Counted from the first letter of the stretch, positions 15,001-20,503 are shown. The stretch is DNA of 64,000 bases from Saccharopolyspora phatthalungensis (GCF_014203395.1 NZ_JACHIW010000002.1:1302001-1366000), one strand, 5' to 3'. Made by a program: numbers and translations. The notes: generated by a model from the sequence alone, not told the origin.

Positions 15001-17726
15001 CGTTGGCCTCGGATTTGCCGGGCGTGCAGGTGGTAGGTGTGCACGTGACCCGGCAAGGGAATGCGCGCTGGCCGGACCGGGAGGTCGGACCCGAGGAGAC
15101 CGCAGAGCGGATATGGCGGGACCGGCGTTTTGTCGCGGGGTTGCCGGTGGCATTGTTCGGATGCGGTGCCGGACGGCGACCGGGGCCGGGTGAGGCGTCG
15201 TTCTCACAGCGATTCGCGGCGAGTTTGGCGGCGTTGTGCGGATGCGGGGCCCGACGCCGACCAGAACCGGGTGAGGCGACGTTCTCGCAGCAGTTCGCGA
15301 CGAGCTTGCGGACGCAGGTGTGGACGACGGACGCCAGCGGGGTGTGGCAGACCAGGGACGGTGCGGTGCATGCCACCGAGACGGTGCTGACAGACGACGG
15401 ACGGATGCTGCCGGAGTTCGTCGACGGCCGAGGAACCGGCCACTGGTCGCTGCTGGGCGCCGACGGGCAGGAGTTGTTCTCCCGTGGTCCGGAGCTGCGG
15501 GCCGCATTGACCAACTCGGCCCCGCCGCACTACCCCGAGCAAGCGCGCCCGGAGCCGGTGATCAGGTGGGCAGGCGACGACAATGCCGACCTCTCCAGAC
15601 CCCGCGCTACGCAGACCCCCGCCGCAGACGGGACTCGTGGTGTCAAGCGCGAGCGTTCCGAAGGTGACTCCGGTTCAGCCGATGCTCCCGAGCGTCGGCG
15701 GGTCCGGCGATCTGCGGAACCCGAGGCGTCTGAGTCACCGCACGCGCATCGGGATGCGCCGGAGCCGACCACCGCGTCGGAGCCGGCCACTGCGCCGCCG
15801 CCAGAGCCCGCCGAGGCGCCGCTCGGCGAGGCGGAATCCCTTGTGGGTTCCGGACCGCCGGGCCAGGGTGTGGCGGCTTCCGGTCTGCCCGCTGCGGTGG
15901 ATTCCGTGCCGGATCCGGTCGCGGAGTTCACTGAGCTGACCGGGCGGATGCAGCGGCATCTGGCGACGATGCCCCCGGATTTCCATCCCGAGGTGCGTCC
16001 GCAGGTGGAGCGGACGAGGCGGATGCTGGCCGAGCGGCGGGAGTGGACTCCGGCCGAGTTGACGAGCATGCGGGCGGGGCTGCCGCGGTCGAGGACCGTG
16101 GAAGGGGCGTTGCGCAATGCCCGGCGCCGGATGCTGCGGCAGGTGTACGACCGGGCGCGCGAGACTATGGCCCAGGGACGTGATCCGGTCCTGTATTTCC
16201 CCCGCGGTGTGCCGGGCGGGGTGAGTTCGAGGCCCGACGTGCGTATGGGGTTCGAGATCGAATTCCACCTCCCCGCCAGCGATTTCGTCACGCAGCTGGA
16301 ACGCCTGGGGGCCCATCTGGACGACGAGGGGCTTTTGGACTGGGAGGACGCGGCATCGAGCCTGCTCGGTCCGGATGAGGCCAAAGCCGTGGTGGCCGGC
16401 GGGAAGTGGGCCCTGATCGAGGAGGACCTGGACCACGAGGTGGAGGTGATCTCGCCGATTCTGCGTGCCGGTGCCTGGAATGATGTGGCCCGGGTGCTGG
16501 CGGCGGCACGCAGGTATGGCGGCGATGCCCGGAACTGCGCGGGCCAGGTGAACGTCAGTTTCGACTGGCCATTGACTCCGCGGCATTATGTGCGGCTGGC
16601 GCAGTTGATCAAAAGCGCCGAAGCGCTGCTGTACCGGCTGGGCAACGTCCAGGGCAGCGGGGACGGGGGCGCGCACCGCAACCTCTGGAGGTCAGGCCCC
16701 ATGCCGCTTCCGGTGGACCTAGGCACCGAGGGTCAGGGCTGGGACACCGTCACCGCTTACGAACCGGTGTTTTACCTGAACTCGAACAAGCACGACGCGG
16801 TGCAGTTTCATCTCGACCGGGAGGACGGCCACGACCGCACGGAGTTCCGGCTCTGGGCGGGGAGCCTGAACCCCGCCATCTGGCAGGTGCGCACCGAGCT
16901 GAGCGCGGCGATGATCGTGGCTGCCACCGATCCCACGATCTACCCGGCACTGGACCGGTGGATCAACGAGCCCGATCTGCTGGGCCATGAGGACCCAAGA
17001 CTCGACGATCAGGCGCGGCTGGAGCACTTCCTGGAATTCCTGGAGCTGCTGCCGCTGAGTCACGCCGCCCAGACGCAACTGATGCAGCTGTTCGCCGCGA
17101 CCCGGCCGTGGCGCGACACCGGCTCCAACGATCCCGAATACCGCACGCAAACGATCGACCTGCCCCACAACTCGATGTTGCTGCCCGCCCCCGGTACCTC
17201 GACGGCCGGGGCGGTCGCGGCCGCCCACTCCTACCAGCTCTACGACGACGCGAGCCTCATCCTGGCCACTACTACCCCGGATCACCAGGCGATCCAGCTC
17301 TGGGACGGCCGCGCTCTCGGACTCGACCGGTTCGCCCGGATGCTCGGTCAACGCGGCATCGGGATGTTCCATGACAGATGGACCGTGCTGGCGATTCGTG
17401 GTGGTGTTCCCCCGGAGCTTCCGGGCAAGGTGCTCGATTCTGGCCGAAGCCGGGTGCTGGTGCCGGCCGAGAATCTGTTCCGCACCCGCGACGGGCGGCT
17501 GGTGACCGGCCGCAGAGTCGTCGACGGCGGCGGCGTGGTCACCTTCCGGCCCAGCACCCGGGGATGGATCGAATTCGAGCACCGGTCCGCCGACGGGCGG
17601 CCTACCGGCAAGGCAGACCTGGGCGAGGCGTTGACCGAAGCCTACAAATCCCACTGGCCCGACAACGGACACGAGAGTCGGATGGTGCCGTTCTGGCCCG
17701 TCCGCGAACCAAGAGCCGGGTCCTGA
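3..17726 (+). CDS. Giant repeat protein with three lonely-Cys caspase-like domains and a C-terminal amidoligase-like domain (5' end outside window)
   Basis: The frame is open to the left edge, and the first GTG (24) lies inside a repeat unit (compare WELGRWVAGTEQYQ here with ELGHRLADTDQYQ inside), so the true start is upstream. Residues below count from codon 24. Modules of about 170 residues (strand PILVLAR, a helix, strand RPVVVVF, helix ARSLA-GLR, strand RPVFLS) repeat about seven times per super-repeat. Each super-repeat ends in a cysteine domain: FGCGAG with Cys 1417, 3316 and 5047. SR2 starts near 5480 and SR3 near 10636. A Pro/Glu-rich linker (about 15600-15900) precedes a C-terminal domain (about 16245-17180) with GFEIEFHL, EEDLDHEVEVISPIL and TEFRLW motifs, resembling the amidoligase_2 (glutamine-synthetase-like COOH-NH2 ligase) family. 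No signal peptide or membrane segment is visible. The lonely-Cys name is recalled from large actinobacterial proteins. Function is unknown; a toxin-like or self-processing secreted protein is inference. Confidence 0.85.
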   Translation, partial: PWELGRWVAGTEQYQRIAGNNQDGPVVLVILGGNAALGVHLNRDQLTRGFARGLGAGGDGVRQVLLAEGYISHSGLGVVAVGSRPGDRRDAGLLLPSGARANVLALRLDSMQENTIAYPVDAENVHELQRLADSDSLDMSSVREDVDADSPVFVLAWTAPRGGFIVASGDAWETHELTPRQFARRVVEDARFHEIAGNEADRTVVVCTYFREHRDVMPERARQELAEGFREAGHRGPIHVTVRNSDMYGPILDQVDEPRVEQSFDHVVPLSPQLRLAVPTGSGVIDAVAYPRDSTDEATWSRWAESEPDLDWLREEVRDESPILVLARWQPDQTFAHVDPETRVTGGLSAGAFGRRVAGALGDIASSNPGRAVVVFNVQPVDRVSTDWHVDRQLASGVRRYGHEGPVYVATVVEHHEGGEVRFALWDVILAGGRPRAVELSVLELENSNPEHLLLAAGGTPSDIFWWSEWSSGGFQLRGGQRFGLQLTNIVLARLWGDEFVTPSGPLSAFEFGRRLALSRAYDDYVASDVSPVLLATVGAETGLSEQAARAFARGVWSNDPDHAVLVTDRNFRLLRDANSGPVLHLDIDPPRFVPPPNWSPVAGLSRPADDGFGPVVRYSPSAVPPRDLILDTDWIVSETGHRKPFVVVAQPVRGRFHVFDQPAWTTRVLGPSDFGTSVTRTAEFQQSVNDDPARPVVVVFDQWPSGLTEQEARSLAEGLRSDGIQRPVFLSTGEFHETETGWRSYALIEAPSAQSALLAHPASAPDAQRPLLISAVGSTHAEIPDQHPSSGVSRLLSALGYDGPEHPIVVLASRQGDHFTSPGGREKISPARFGALLARNPDYLAATRGDWRRPVVIVPIGGPHHPGAMTDLTAFTAALLGTPDADRPVYIAEDNVSTYLFTVWDTGLRLLTPDRMQPPAPAWGSAAYRLHVGVGLESAENAVGFATTPDSVLRWESWGSLDYDGYGPMLRRAVGEFDPDPLFVFVQVRNQRILLGHHTAEVESPDPVQLGIHMQHSSQFQHASGGHLGRTVVIVAESVDAAPLPDWYARALAEGLRPVGGPPRPVYVYDGYHHEAFDTDDVLDRLRSVTPELNWQRRAAVRDPEEPSEVVPRYERDSLPSYETAGEVASAIAGADRQREAARSVAARPARPAEVTETEIATVSRRWNMEFQEAERVLETLPADWLADLQARARTILGSVWPRPRQGDTSSAMSMQDLWDRMAQRIASRLSREGSETDAWADAAAMVATVPALPVVLAARDSDESVVYPEWTRSPGFAQVSPDRTGLLVVLGSDRVVVPGELVAEVRRSGADVLARTDTGDGPQWILVRADGSEPLPVEPPATVARSVRPEPLMFFAADEDAVAVEAVALASDLPDVQVIGLHVTPHGHARWPDGQAGPEESAERVWQDRRFVAGLPVALFGCGAGRRPEAGEASFAQRFAARLGAHLWTTDATDVWQTNDGAVHSTDTIVTDDGRMLPMFVDGQGTGHWSLLGPDGQQLFSTGPELRAALTDSTPPRYADHTRPEPLIRWSDDSDTEAAAGRARINEAARQELRRAYEAGTPYSALSLAETYGLSLEWARARLTEVPSPESRRAHEDAVRSSAMRLAVRFGVSLTRAQELLAEGRNQRPQPPRVRRGGDHDAGQSADGAVERPLDDLLSGWWAATGRADGGSFGRRRLTAEDVRRLADAVELRYRDGVGEPETRSGQRLRGRLVNVLELTRELGGEPVLADARDVRLLADWIRDTGRLQGPTVTAADVHRVIQDLTESTAVVRPYEVRFLAGVLRRVEQGLEQGGEQRRPTLAELRAQWRRQATRAVTLRLGSQAENTVVYPVDEVSSRWWKGFRGGRVDVEQIRREMGIAGHREPVIVVVEARRTSPTGAEKSFPVSDAIRGTTTHLDTPRELGHRLADTDQYQQVTAHNQNGPIVLVILGGNAALGVHLTRDQLTQRFAEGLSDAGDSVRQVLLAEGYISHDPSGLGLVAVDARAGGRHDAGLMLTSGVRTSVQVLWLDSARENTIAYPADLSSFNKFEQMAGSDSFDLSPVRAAIGADSPLIVLASTTPTGKFTVADAATWETENVSPREFARRVVKDARSHGIAAPDDDRPVVVCTYFRGRRGQALPERARQELAASFRAAGHRGPIHVTTKDATTHGPSFTPADDPVMNQSFERVDPWSPQLRLAIPAGSSVIDAVAYPRNSHEDAEWRRWAESGPDLDGLRARVRDESPILVLARREPAEGFAYVDPGTWSTNRLSAREFGRILIGALGELAASTPGRPVVVIAVQPANRTAVGEQTRRDLASGIRRNGYDGPVYVAAAVESGNGENTRFDIRDIALAGGSPGAVELSVWELAPANPSHRLLATGTSADVDWWGQWSSNGFRVSGAPRFGLRSTTVVLARLWGDELVTPSGTVSAFEFGRQAALSAPYQFSALSTDAPVLLATIGAATGLSRHAAHEFARGVRSNDPDRAVLVTDRDFRLLRDANGEAVLHLDIDPPRFVPPQNWSPAAWPSRPADDNFGPVLMYPFHPRGVPPFTLDTDWVVAEAGHRNPVVVVASPVRGRFHVVDPSTEATRVLGPSDFGTSVARSAEFRQSVSHDPARPVVVVFDEWPAGLTEQDARSLATGLRSDGIRRPVFLSMGEFHEAETGWRSYALVEAPSAQSALLAHPATAADAQRPLLISSLGSAHAQIAERLHSYGVSRLLSALGYDGPPQPIVVLTSRQGEDFITPGERRSINPAVLGAVLARNPDYLAATRGDWRRPVVIAAVGAQNDPDAITDLNAVASTLLGTPNADRPVYIAEANIHADRMTLPDGLQLLTHDQEQPVLPQEELVSPTFRVGVGWGSAPNAVGFPARRVYSPWARWGSLDYEWHGPMLRRAVAEFEPDPLFVFVHVRDERIVLLNRRAGLESPEPVELGIRMQHSDGFQRAEGGHIARTVVIVADSEGTSLPDWYVRALAEGLRRVGGPPRPVYVYDGYLHATFHADAVLDQLRSVTPELNWQRPEGVRDPDEPLEILPHYQRDSPPSYRSAGDVASAVAAADSQREAALSGAARPARPAEVTEAEIARVSRRWSEEFQEAERTLSRLPANDVADLQARARVILGSVWARPRQGDTSSAMAVQNLWDRMAQRVAFRLSPDESETGAWADTAAMAASVPAQPVVLAVRGSDEPVIYPEWTRSPGFAEVSPDRDGLLVVLGSDRVVVPDELVARVRRSRVDVLARTDAGEGPQWMLVRTDGSEPVQPPAEIARSVHPEPLMFFAPDEDAVAVEAVALASDLPDVQVIGLHVTPHGHARWPDGQTEPEETAQRIWRDRRFVAGLPVALFGCGAGRRPDTGEASFAQRLATSLGAHLWTTGPSDVWQTNDGAVHATDTMVTDDGRMLPMFVDGQGTGHWSLLGPDGQQLFSTGPELRAALTDSTPPRYADHTRPGPLIRWSDDVVLELTKELGGRPVFADAGDVRFVADWIRDTGRMQGPTVTAADVHSLVQELTESTTNARRREVRFLASVLRQVEQGLEQGDEQRRATVTELRARWRRQATRAVTLRLGSQTENTVVYPVDEVSSRWWKGFRGSRVDVDQVRREMGIDGHREPVIVVVEARRTTATGAEKSFPISDKIRGTTTHLDTPRELGQRVADTEQYQQVTAHNQNGPIVLVILGGNAALGVHLSRDQLTQRFAEGLNDGGDRVRQVLLAEGYISHDPSRFGLVAVGPRPGRGQDAGLVLTSGVRASVLALRLDSAQENTIAYPVDIRSRNNFEQMAGSDSLDLSPAREAVDSRSPIIVLAWIAPRGRFTVADADTWETEDVSPREFARRVVKDVRSHGIAAPDDDRAIVVCTFARDQRHRLTQWDLRELAESLRDAGHRGQIHVTEQDTMPSGPDLSPEVEMRDHFFGHVDPWSPRLRLAIPVGSSVIDAVAYPRDSHEESVWRRWAESGPDLDGLLAEVRDESPILVLARQGHDETFAYVHPGTWRAEDLTAGNFGRRVAGEFREIAASNPSRSVVVFAVLPGFGRGLSEQARQELASGVRRYGHDGPVFLATVEERDDGDNIRFDIRNIAFVGGLLRDAELSVRELTPPGPSHRLLAAGGTSSDADWWSQWSSNGFRVSGAPRFGLRSTTVVLARLWGDEFVTLSGTMSAFEFGRQVAGNASYQASITAHPGAPVLLVTVGAETGLSRHAAHEFARGVRSNDPDRAVLVTDQDFRLQRDANSGAVLHLDADPPRFVPPRGWSPVAGLSRSADDGFGPMLRYSPHPGGAPWLVVDQDWVVSEAGHRSPLVVVARSVRGRFHVVDPSTDATRVIGPWDFGTSVARSAEFRESVSDDPARPVVVVFDEWPAGLTEHDARSLAEGLRGDGIRRAVFLSMGELQETETGWRSYALVEAPSAQSALLAHPAGAADAQRPLLVSSLGSAHAEVPNQLRPFRISRLLSELGYRSPQQPIVVLTSREDENFIAPSGESKVNPALLGSMLARNPEYLEATRGDWRRPVVIVTVGVQNDPDAMTDLAAFASELLGTPYADRPVYIAEGSIRADRLAMPEGGRVVESGLRLLTPDRMHQPPPPREELESHTLHIGLDLESGPNAVGFPAGTDVVPRWTGWGSLERTWDGPMLRRAVAEFAPDPLFVFVEVRNGQIRVRNGTGVLELPEPVRLGIRMQRSSQFRRADGGHIGRAVVIVTESEDGVPLPGWYARALAEGMRPVGGPPRPVYVYDGYPQAAFHADEVMDRLRNVTPELNWQRPEGVRDPDEPLEILPHYERDSPPSYGNAGGVAAAIAAVDRQRDAALSSAARPARPAEVTETEIAGLHRRWNEQFQEAERALSALSAGWVADLQARARTILSGVWQRPRQGDTSSAMAMQDLWDRMAQRIAFRLSHDGRAETGAWAEVAALAATIPSLPAVLAVRGSDEVIAYPAWTRSPGFAAVSPDRDGLLVVLGSEHTAVPGESVAEARRSGTDVLARTNTGDSPQWMLFRDDGREPLAVEPPAEVTRLASPAPLMVFAPGEGAVAAEAVALASDLPGVQVVGVHVTRQGNARWPDREVGPEETAERIWRDRRFVAGLPVALFGCGAGRRPGPGEASFSQRFAASLAALCGCGARRRPEPGEATFSQQFATSLRTQVWTTDASGVWQTRDGAVHATETVLTDDGRMLPEFVDGRGTGHWSLLGADGQELFSRGPELRAALTNSAPPHYPEQARPEPVIRWAGDDNADLSRPRATQTPAADGTRGVKRERSEGDSGSADAPERRRVRRSAEPEASESPHAHRDAPEPTTASEPATAPPPEPAEAPLGEAESLVGSGPPGQGVAASGLPAAVDSVPDPVAEFTELTGRMQRHLATMPPDFHPEVRPQVERTRRMLAERREWTPAELTSMRAGLPRSRTVEGALRNARRRMLRQVYDRARETMAQGRDPVLYFPRGVPGGVSSRPDVRMGFEIEFHLPASDFVTQLERLGAHLDDEGLLDWEDAASSLLGPDEAKAVVAGGKWALIEEDLDHEVEVISPILRAGAWNDVARVLAAARRYGGDARNCAGQVNVSFDWPLTPRHYVRLAQLIKSAEALLYRLGNVQGSGDGGAHRNLWRSGPMPLPVDLGTEGQGWDTVTAYEPVFYLNSNKHDAVQFHLDREDGHDRTEFRLWAGSLNPAIWQVRTELSAAMIVAATDPTIYPALDRWINEPDLLGHEDPRLDDQARLEHFLEFLELLPLSHAAQTQLMQLFAATRPWRDTGSNDPEYRTQTIDLPHNSMLLPAPGTSTAGAVAAAHSYQLYDDASLILATTTPDHQAIQLWDGRALGLDRFARMLGQRGIGMFHDRWTVLAIRGGVPPELPGKVLDSGRSRVLVPAENLFRTRDGRLVTGRRVVDGGGVVTFRPSTRGWIEFEHRSADGRPTGKADLGEALTEAYKSHWPDNGHESRMVPFWPVREPRAGS

Positions 17727-17867
17727 TCAGTGCGGGACTCCGGGCACACCTTAAAGGCCCTTAAAGGCCGCACGGTCCGGACACTCTCGCATGAAGCGGC
17801 TCCCGTTATGGGCTTTTCGGTCCGCCTCGGTTTCAAATCTATCCTGATGTCAACTAATCCGGAGGTA

Positions 17868-17895
17868 TTGAAAAAAGAGGATAGCGGTCTACGAT
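17868..17895 (+). promoter_or_regulatory. Candidate vegetative promoter of the first Gly-rich peptide gene
   Basis: TTGAAA (17868-17873) and TACGAT (17890-17895) are separated by 16 bases, within an unusually AT-rich stretch (about 17820-17945). They lie 53 bases before the GTG start at 17949. Position and spacing fit a housekeeping-sigma promoter, but this is by eye only. Confidence 0.4.
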
Positions 17896-17948
17896 TTAGT
17901 TTGGGTCAAAATTCAAGAGATTCCCCGATCATCCAACAAGGGGACCAA

Positions 17949-18227
17949 GTGTTCGATAAGATTCAGTCGTTGACCTTTTCCGAACTGGCCGAGCACCGCG
18001 TGGAGTTTCTGCCCGCGCGCACGGTCATGTCGATGTTCTCGTTCGGTCACGGCTTACTCAACGACTTCGTCGTCAATGGCGGCAAGGGCGGCAACGGTGG
18101 CGCCACCGCCGGCAGCGCCGGTGGTGCCGGTGGCGCTGTTGGTGCCGCCGGTGCATTCGGCCACGGCACCGACGGTGGCCACGGCGGCAACGGCATCGGT
18201 GGCGCCGGTGGCCCGAATCTGCGCTGA
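17949..18227 (+). CDS. Gly-rich small peptide with FLPART leader, copy 1
   Basis: 92 residues from GTG 17949 (AAGGGGA upstream), which aligns with the starts of the two paralogues at 18693 and 22209; the frame extends further upstream but without similarity to them. The N-terminal ~35 residues are ordinary sequence (VFDKIQSLTFSELAEHRVEFLPARTV). The rest is a Gly/Ala/Asn low-complexity tail (NGGKGGNGGATAG onward) with short GGAGGA repeats. The leader motif (h)EFLPARTV(h) is shared by all three paralogues, and the split into conserved leader and low-complexity tail resembles ribosomally made, post-translationally modified peptide (RiPP) precursors. No signal peptide, Cys or recognised RiPP enzyme is next to it. 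Convergent with its paralogue at 18412-18693. Alternatives are a structural or surface-associated Gly-rich peptide. Function unknown. Confidence 0.7.
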   Translation: MFDKIQSLTFSELAEHRVEFLPARTVMSMFSFGHGLLNDFVVNGGKGGNGGATAGSAGGAGGAVGAAGAFGHGTDGGHGGNGIGGAGGPNLR

Positions 18228-18362
18228 TCCGTATTGACTCGCTGACTGACACAACCGCTGCGCTGGCCACGCCCCGCGCTGGCGGTAACACCTCGCGTGC
18301 CATGCTGGATCAGGTCGGCGGTTTCCGGGACCCTCGGGCAGCACTCGCGTGTTGGGCAGAAA

Positions 18363-18395
18363 CGGCGGGTCCGCACAGTTACCACGGGCCCGCCG
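18363..18395. terminator. Hairpin between convergent Gly-rich peptide genes
   Basis: CGGCGGGTCCG and CGGGCCCGCCG form an 11-bp stem (one G-U) around an 11-base loop, just after the stop of the minus-strand gene. The same hairpin with a different loop follows the duplicate gene at 21884-21918. The U-tract is weak, as usual in actinobacteria. Confidence 0.55.
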
Positions 18396-18411
18396 CTCTT
18401 GCCGGGACCGA

Positions 18412-18693
18412 TCAAAACACGGGACCCCCAGGACCACCGATCCCGTTGCCACCGAAGCCGTTGCCCCCGATGCCGTTGCCACCGGGACCGCCATGGCCAA
18501 AGGTGCCGCCGTTGCCGCCTTGGCCGCCACCGGTGCCGCCACCGGTACCGCCGCCGTTGCCGCCGTCGCCGCCATTGATCACGAAACCGCCACCGTTCCA
18601 TGGGAATGTCGTCAAGACGGTGCGTGCAGGCAGGAACTCGATGCGCTGGTCAACGAGGTCGGCAGTGCTCAGTGGTTGAGTCGTATCGAACAC
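18412..18693 (-). CDS. Gly-rich small peptide with FLPART leader, copy 2
   Basis: 93 residues from a GTG start with a perfect AAAGGAGG ribosome site. The leader VFDTTQPLSTADLVDQRIEF is followed by LPARTVLTTFPW and then a tail of G, GG-N, GG-T, GG-Q and N-G-F/I-G-G units ending in GGPGGPVF. It is about 80% identical by eye to the 21934-22209 protein, mostly in leader and tail pattern, and more distant from the 17949 protein. A candidate promoter (TTGGAT with a weak -10) lies in the region shared with the duplicate. No cysteine, no signal peptide. It could be a RiPP precursor or a small structural peptide. Confidence 0.72.
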   Translation of the reverse strand: MFDTTQPLSTADLVDQRIEFLPARTVLTTFPWNGGGFVINGGDGGNGGGTGGGTGGGQGGNGGTFGHGGPGGNGIGGNGFGGNGIGGPGGPVF

Positions 18694-19285
18694 TTGCTCC
18701 TCCTTTGCTTATGGGCTCGGAGTCCAAGCGGAGATCGATGCCTAGACAAGGTCATGAAACCCCCAGATCCCCTTATCCAACCCCCAGTTTCGTTGGCATC
18801 ACGAGGCAGCGTATGTGCACCTTAGATCCGGCGCAGCCCGAAAGTGGCGGCAAGGGGCGTGCCGTCATGAGCAACAAAGACGCCAGGCACGGCTCGACGC
18901 CGGGTTTGCGCCGGTCATGGGTGGCCTGCGGGCCACGAAGTTCAATCACCGTCACAGCGGCGGGTGATATTGAAGAAAAGTGATCTCGTTTCGACACACG
19001 CCGGTTAGCACCGGCGAGTTCCGCCGCAATATCAAGCTCTGCTGGAAACACCGTGCCCCGACGTCAAGATGACATCGCACCGCTGTTTGAAAGCCATCCG
19101 CGCCCAGATCATTTGTGATCATATCGGCGCGGCGAGTCGCGGTTCTCGCCGACCACCGCCCGCCGAGAACGCCGCTCCCGCGCACACCTCGGCATAGCAC
19201 GGCGATCGCGCGGAAACGGCGATGTGTCACGAACAACAGCCGGTCGAGGTATCACGATCCAATTCCGGGCAATTAGTCCATAGCG

Positions 19286-19338
19286 TGCCGGGACTTTTGT
19301 CACCGCGCCTTGGCCAGTGCCGGGACTTTTGTCACCGC
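19286..19338. repeat. Tandem 21-base direct repeat, 32-base period
   Basis: TGCCGGGACTTTTGTCACCGC occurs at 19286-19306 and 19318-19338. The matching part of the duplicate segment has a single related element (GCGGGACTTTGGTCACCACGC near 22600), so the tandem doubling happened after the segmental duplication or was lost in copy B. It lies about 200 bases before the secreted peptide gene and could be a binding site. Confidence 0.6.
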
Positions 19339-19443
19339 ACTGGCCGAATTTTGTCCGGATACCGAACCGGACGATCAACAATTCGGCTACCAAAAAATCA
19401 TGGGCCGCGCGGGAATGCCTGGCACTCCTGGGCGCGTTCCTCC

Positions 19444-19496
19444 AGTGTCGGTTCGAGCGCCGCATTTCCCCGCCTCTGACGAGGAGTCAGAGCTCG
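19444..19496. promoter_or_regulatory. 53-base conserved upstream block with hairpin (copy A)
   Basis: This block is identical to 22725-22777 while its flanks have diverged. It contains CTCTGAC-GAGGA-GTCAGAG (19474-19492), a 7-bp stem with a 5-base loop. It lies 45 bases before the ATG of the secreted peptide. Conservation and position suggest a promoter, operator or 5' leader element. Confidence 0.5.
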
Positions 19497-19541
19497 ATCC
19501 GGTGTGTGATTTTTTGTTCACTAAGATAGGGGAACTGTCCT

Positions 19542-19730
19542 ATGCGTACAGGTGCGCGAGCGCTGGCTGGCTTGATGCTGGCAGCGTCCCTGGCATTGGG
19601 AGTCGGCGGCGTCGCTTTTGCTGCCGTGAACGACTCGTTGGGTGTGGCGGCAACGCAGCAGGTGATCCAGCTCCAGCCCCAGGGGAACGGAAACGGGAAT
19701 CCCGGCAACTCCGGCGGGAACACCGGCTGA
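19542..19730 (+). CDS. Small secreted peptide, Gly/Asn-rich tail (copy A)
   Basis: 62 residues from ATG 19542, with AGGGGAA upstream. The signal peptide has an R-x-x-AR start, hydrophobic core LAGLMLAASLALGVGGVAFA and predicted cleavage before AVNDSLGV. The mature part is only about 34 residues: a conserved VNDSLGVAATQ segment and a Gln/Gly/Asn tail. The paralogue at 22821 keeps the signal peptide and VNDSLGVAATQ but has a longer tail. It is not a chaplin: no VxxxxNxx amyloid repeat and no Cys. Role unknown; exported as a surface, matrix or signalling peptide is inference. Confidence 0.7.
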   Translation: MRTGARALAGLMLAASLALGVGGVAFAAVNDSLGVAATQQVIQLQPQGNGNGNPGNSGGNTG

Positions 19731-20300
19731 TGCGCCATAGAAGTCGTCCGACCACCCTCGCCGCCACCCGCGGTGCGCGGTATCGGGGCATCGGTAAGTA
19801 GTACCTACCTGCCGGGAGACGGCTACCATCTCCCGGCTACCAACTCACCCGTGCAGTGGGCGAATGGAGTCGTCCACACGCTGAAAACCCTGGCGGAAGA
19901 GCATCATTCGACGACGGCGAAGATGGCGCGCCAGCAAACGACGTCCATCGTCACGCCGCTTGGTCGATGTGTCTGCTTCGAAGCCAGGGGCTGGCGTGTG
20001 TTCAGTCCACCATGCCGGTGGGATCGCGTGTGCTGGGTCTCCTCCCCATCGCTCCTCCTGACAGTCCGATCTGTCCTGTTAGGTCTTTGCGCGTCGAACT
20101 CCGCCGCACGTTCATGGTCCGGGTTCCACGACGAAGGAGGTATGAGCCGACGGGTTCAGCTCGGATTCAGTTGGTGCTACTAATCAATCCACCGTCTCGG
20201 TTCAGCCGCACTACGGGTAAGCCGGGTGAACTCGCGGCGCTGTGCTGGGCAGGAAGCCAGCGGCGGCTGCAAGGACGGGCGGAAGTGCTTGTCCTGTCTT
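19731..20300. other. Non-coding stretch after the secreted peptide gene
   Basis: No open frame here has a convincing ribosome site, codon bias or recognisable similarity. The longest plus-strand frame (19856-20374) looks fortuitous. The 3' end (from about 20225) is rich in short inverted repeats such as CTGG/CCAG and AGGAC/GTCCT. Confidence 0.4.
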
Positions 20301-20363
20301 GTGATCGAAGATCACGTATTGAATTAGGGGCGAAAGTCCCCTTTACGCGCAGGCCTTCGGCCT
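20301..20363 (+). ncRNA. Cluster of three consecutive hairpins, possible structured RNA
   Basis: GTGATC-GAA-GATCAC (20301-20315), AGGGG-CGAAAGT-CCCCT (20326-20342, able to form a GAAA-loop helix) and AGGCC-TTC-GGCCT (20351-20363) follow each other closely. Weaker pairings lie upstream from about 20225. It matches no riboswitch or RNA class I recognise. It lies about 140 bases before the -35 of the Trp-Gly peptide gene. It could be a terminator array, a small RNA or the end of an old mobile element. Confidence 0.25.
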
Positions 20364-20503
20364 TAGGGTGGTAGATGCACTACAACACGGTAATGGGGGC
20401 GCTTTTCTTGCGTCCCCGCTGAGGGATTGATCGCGCACTTCGGCCATGGTGCGTCAGCACGCGTTCCGGAAGTGCGCCGGTGTTGGTGAATCGCACAACA
20501 CGC

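Larger units (their letters stand above)
18363..19730. repeat. Segmental duplication, copy A (partner 21884-23081)
   Basis: Terminator hairpin, minus-strand Gly-rich peptide gene, divergent intergenic region and plus-strand secreted peptide gene occur here in the same order and orientation as at 21884-23081. Stretches of the non-coding DNA are also alike, for example ATGGGCTCGGAGT next to the minus-strand ribosome site, CCCCTTATCCAACCCCC near 18770/22285, and a 53-base identical block before the secreted gene. The copies have diverged by many substitutions and small indels. The 17.9-kb plus-strand gene may be a still older member. Confidence 0.85.

Noticed and set aside
19856..20374. 172-codon plus-strand frame between the peptide genes
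   Set aside because: No ribosome site, atypical codon bias and no recognisable motif. It covers the hairpin cluster instead.
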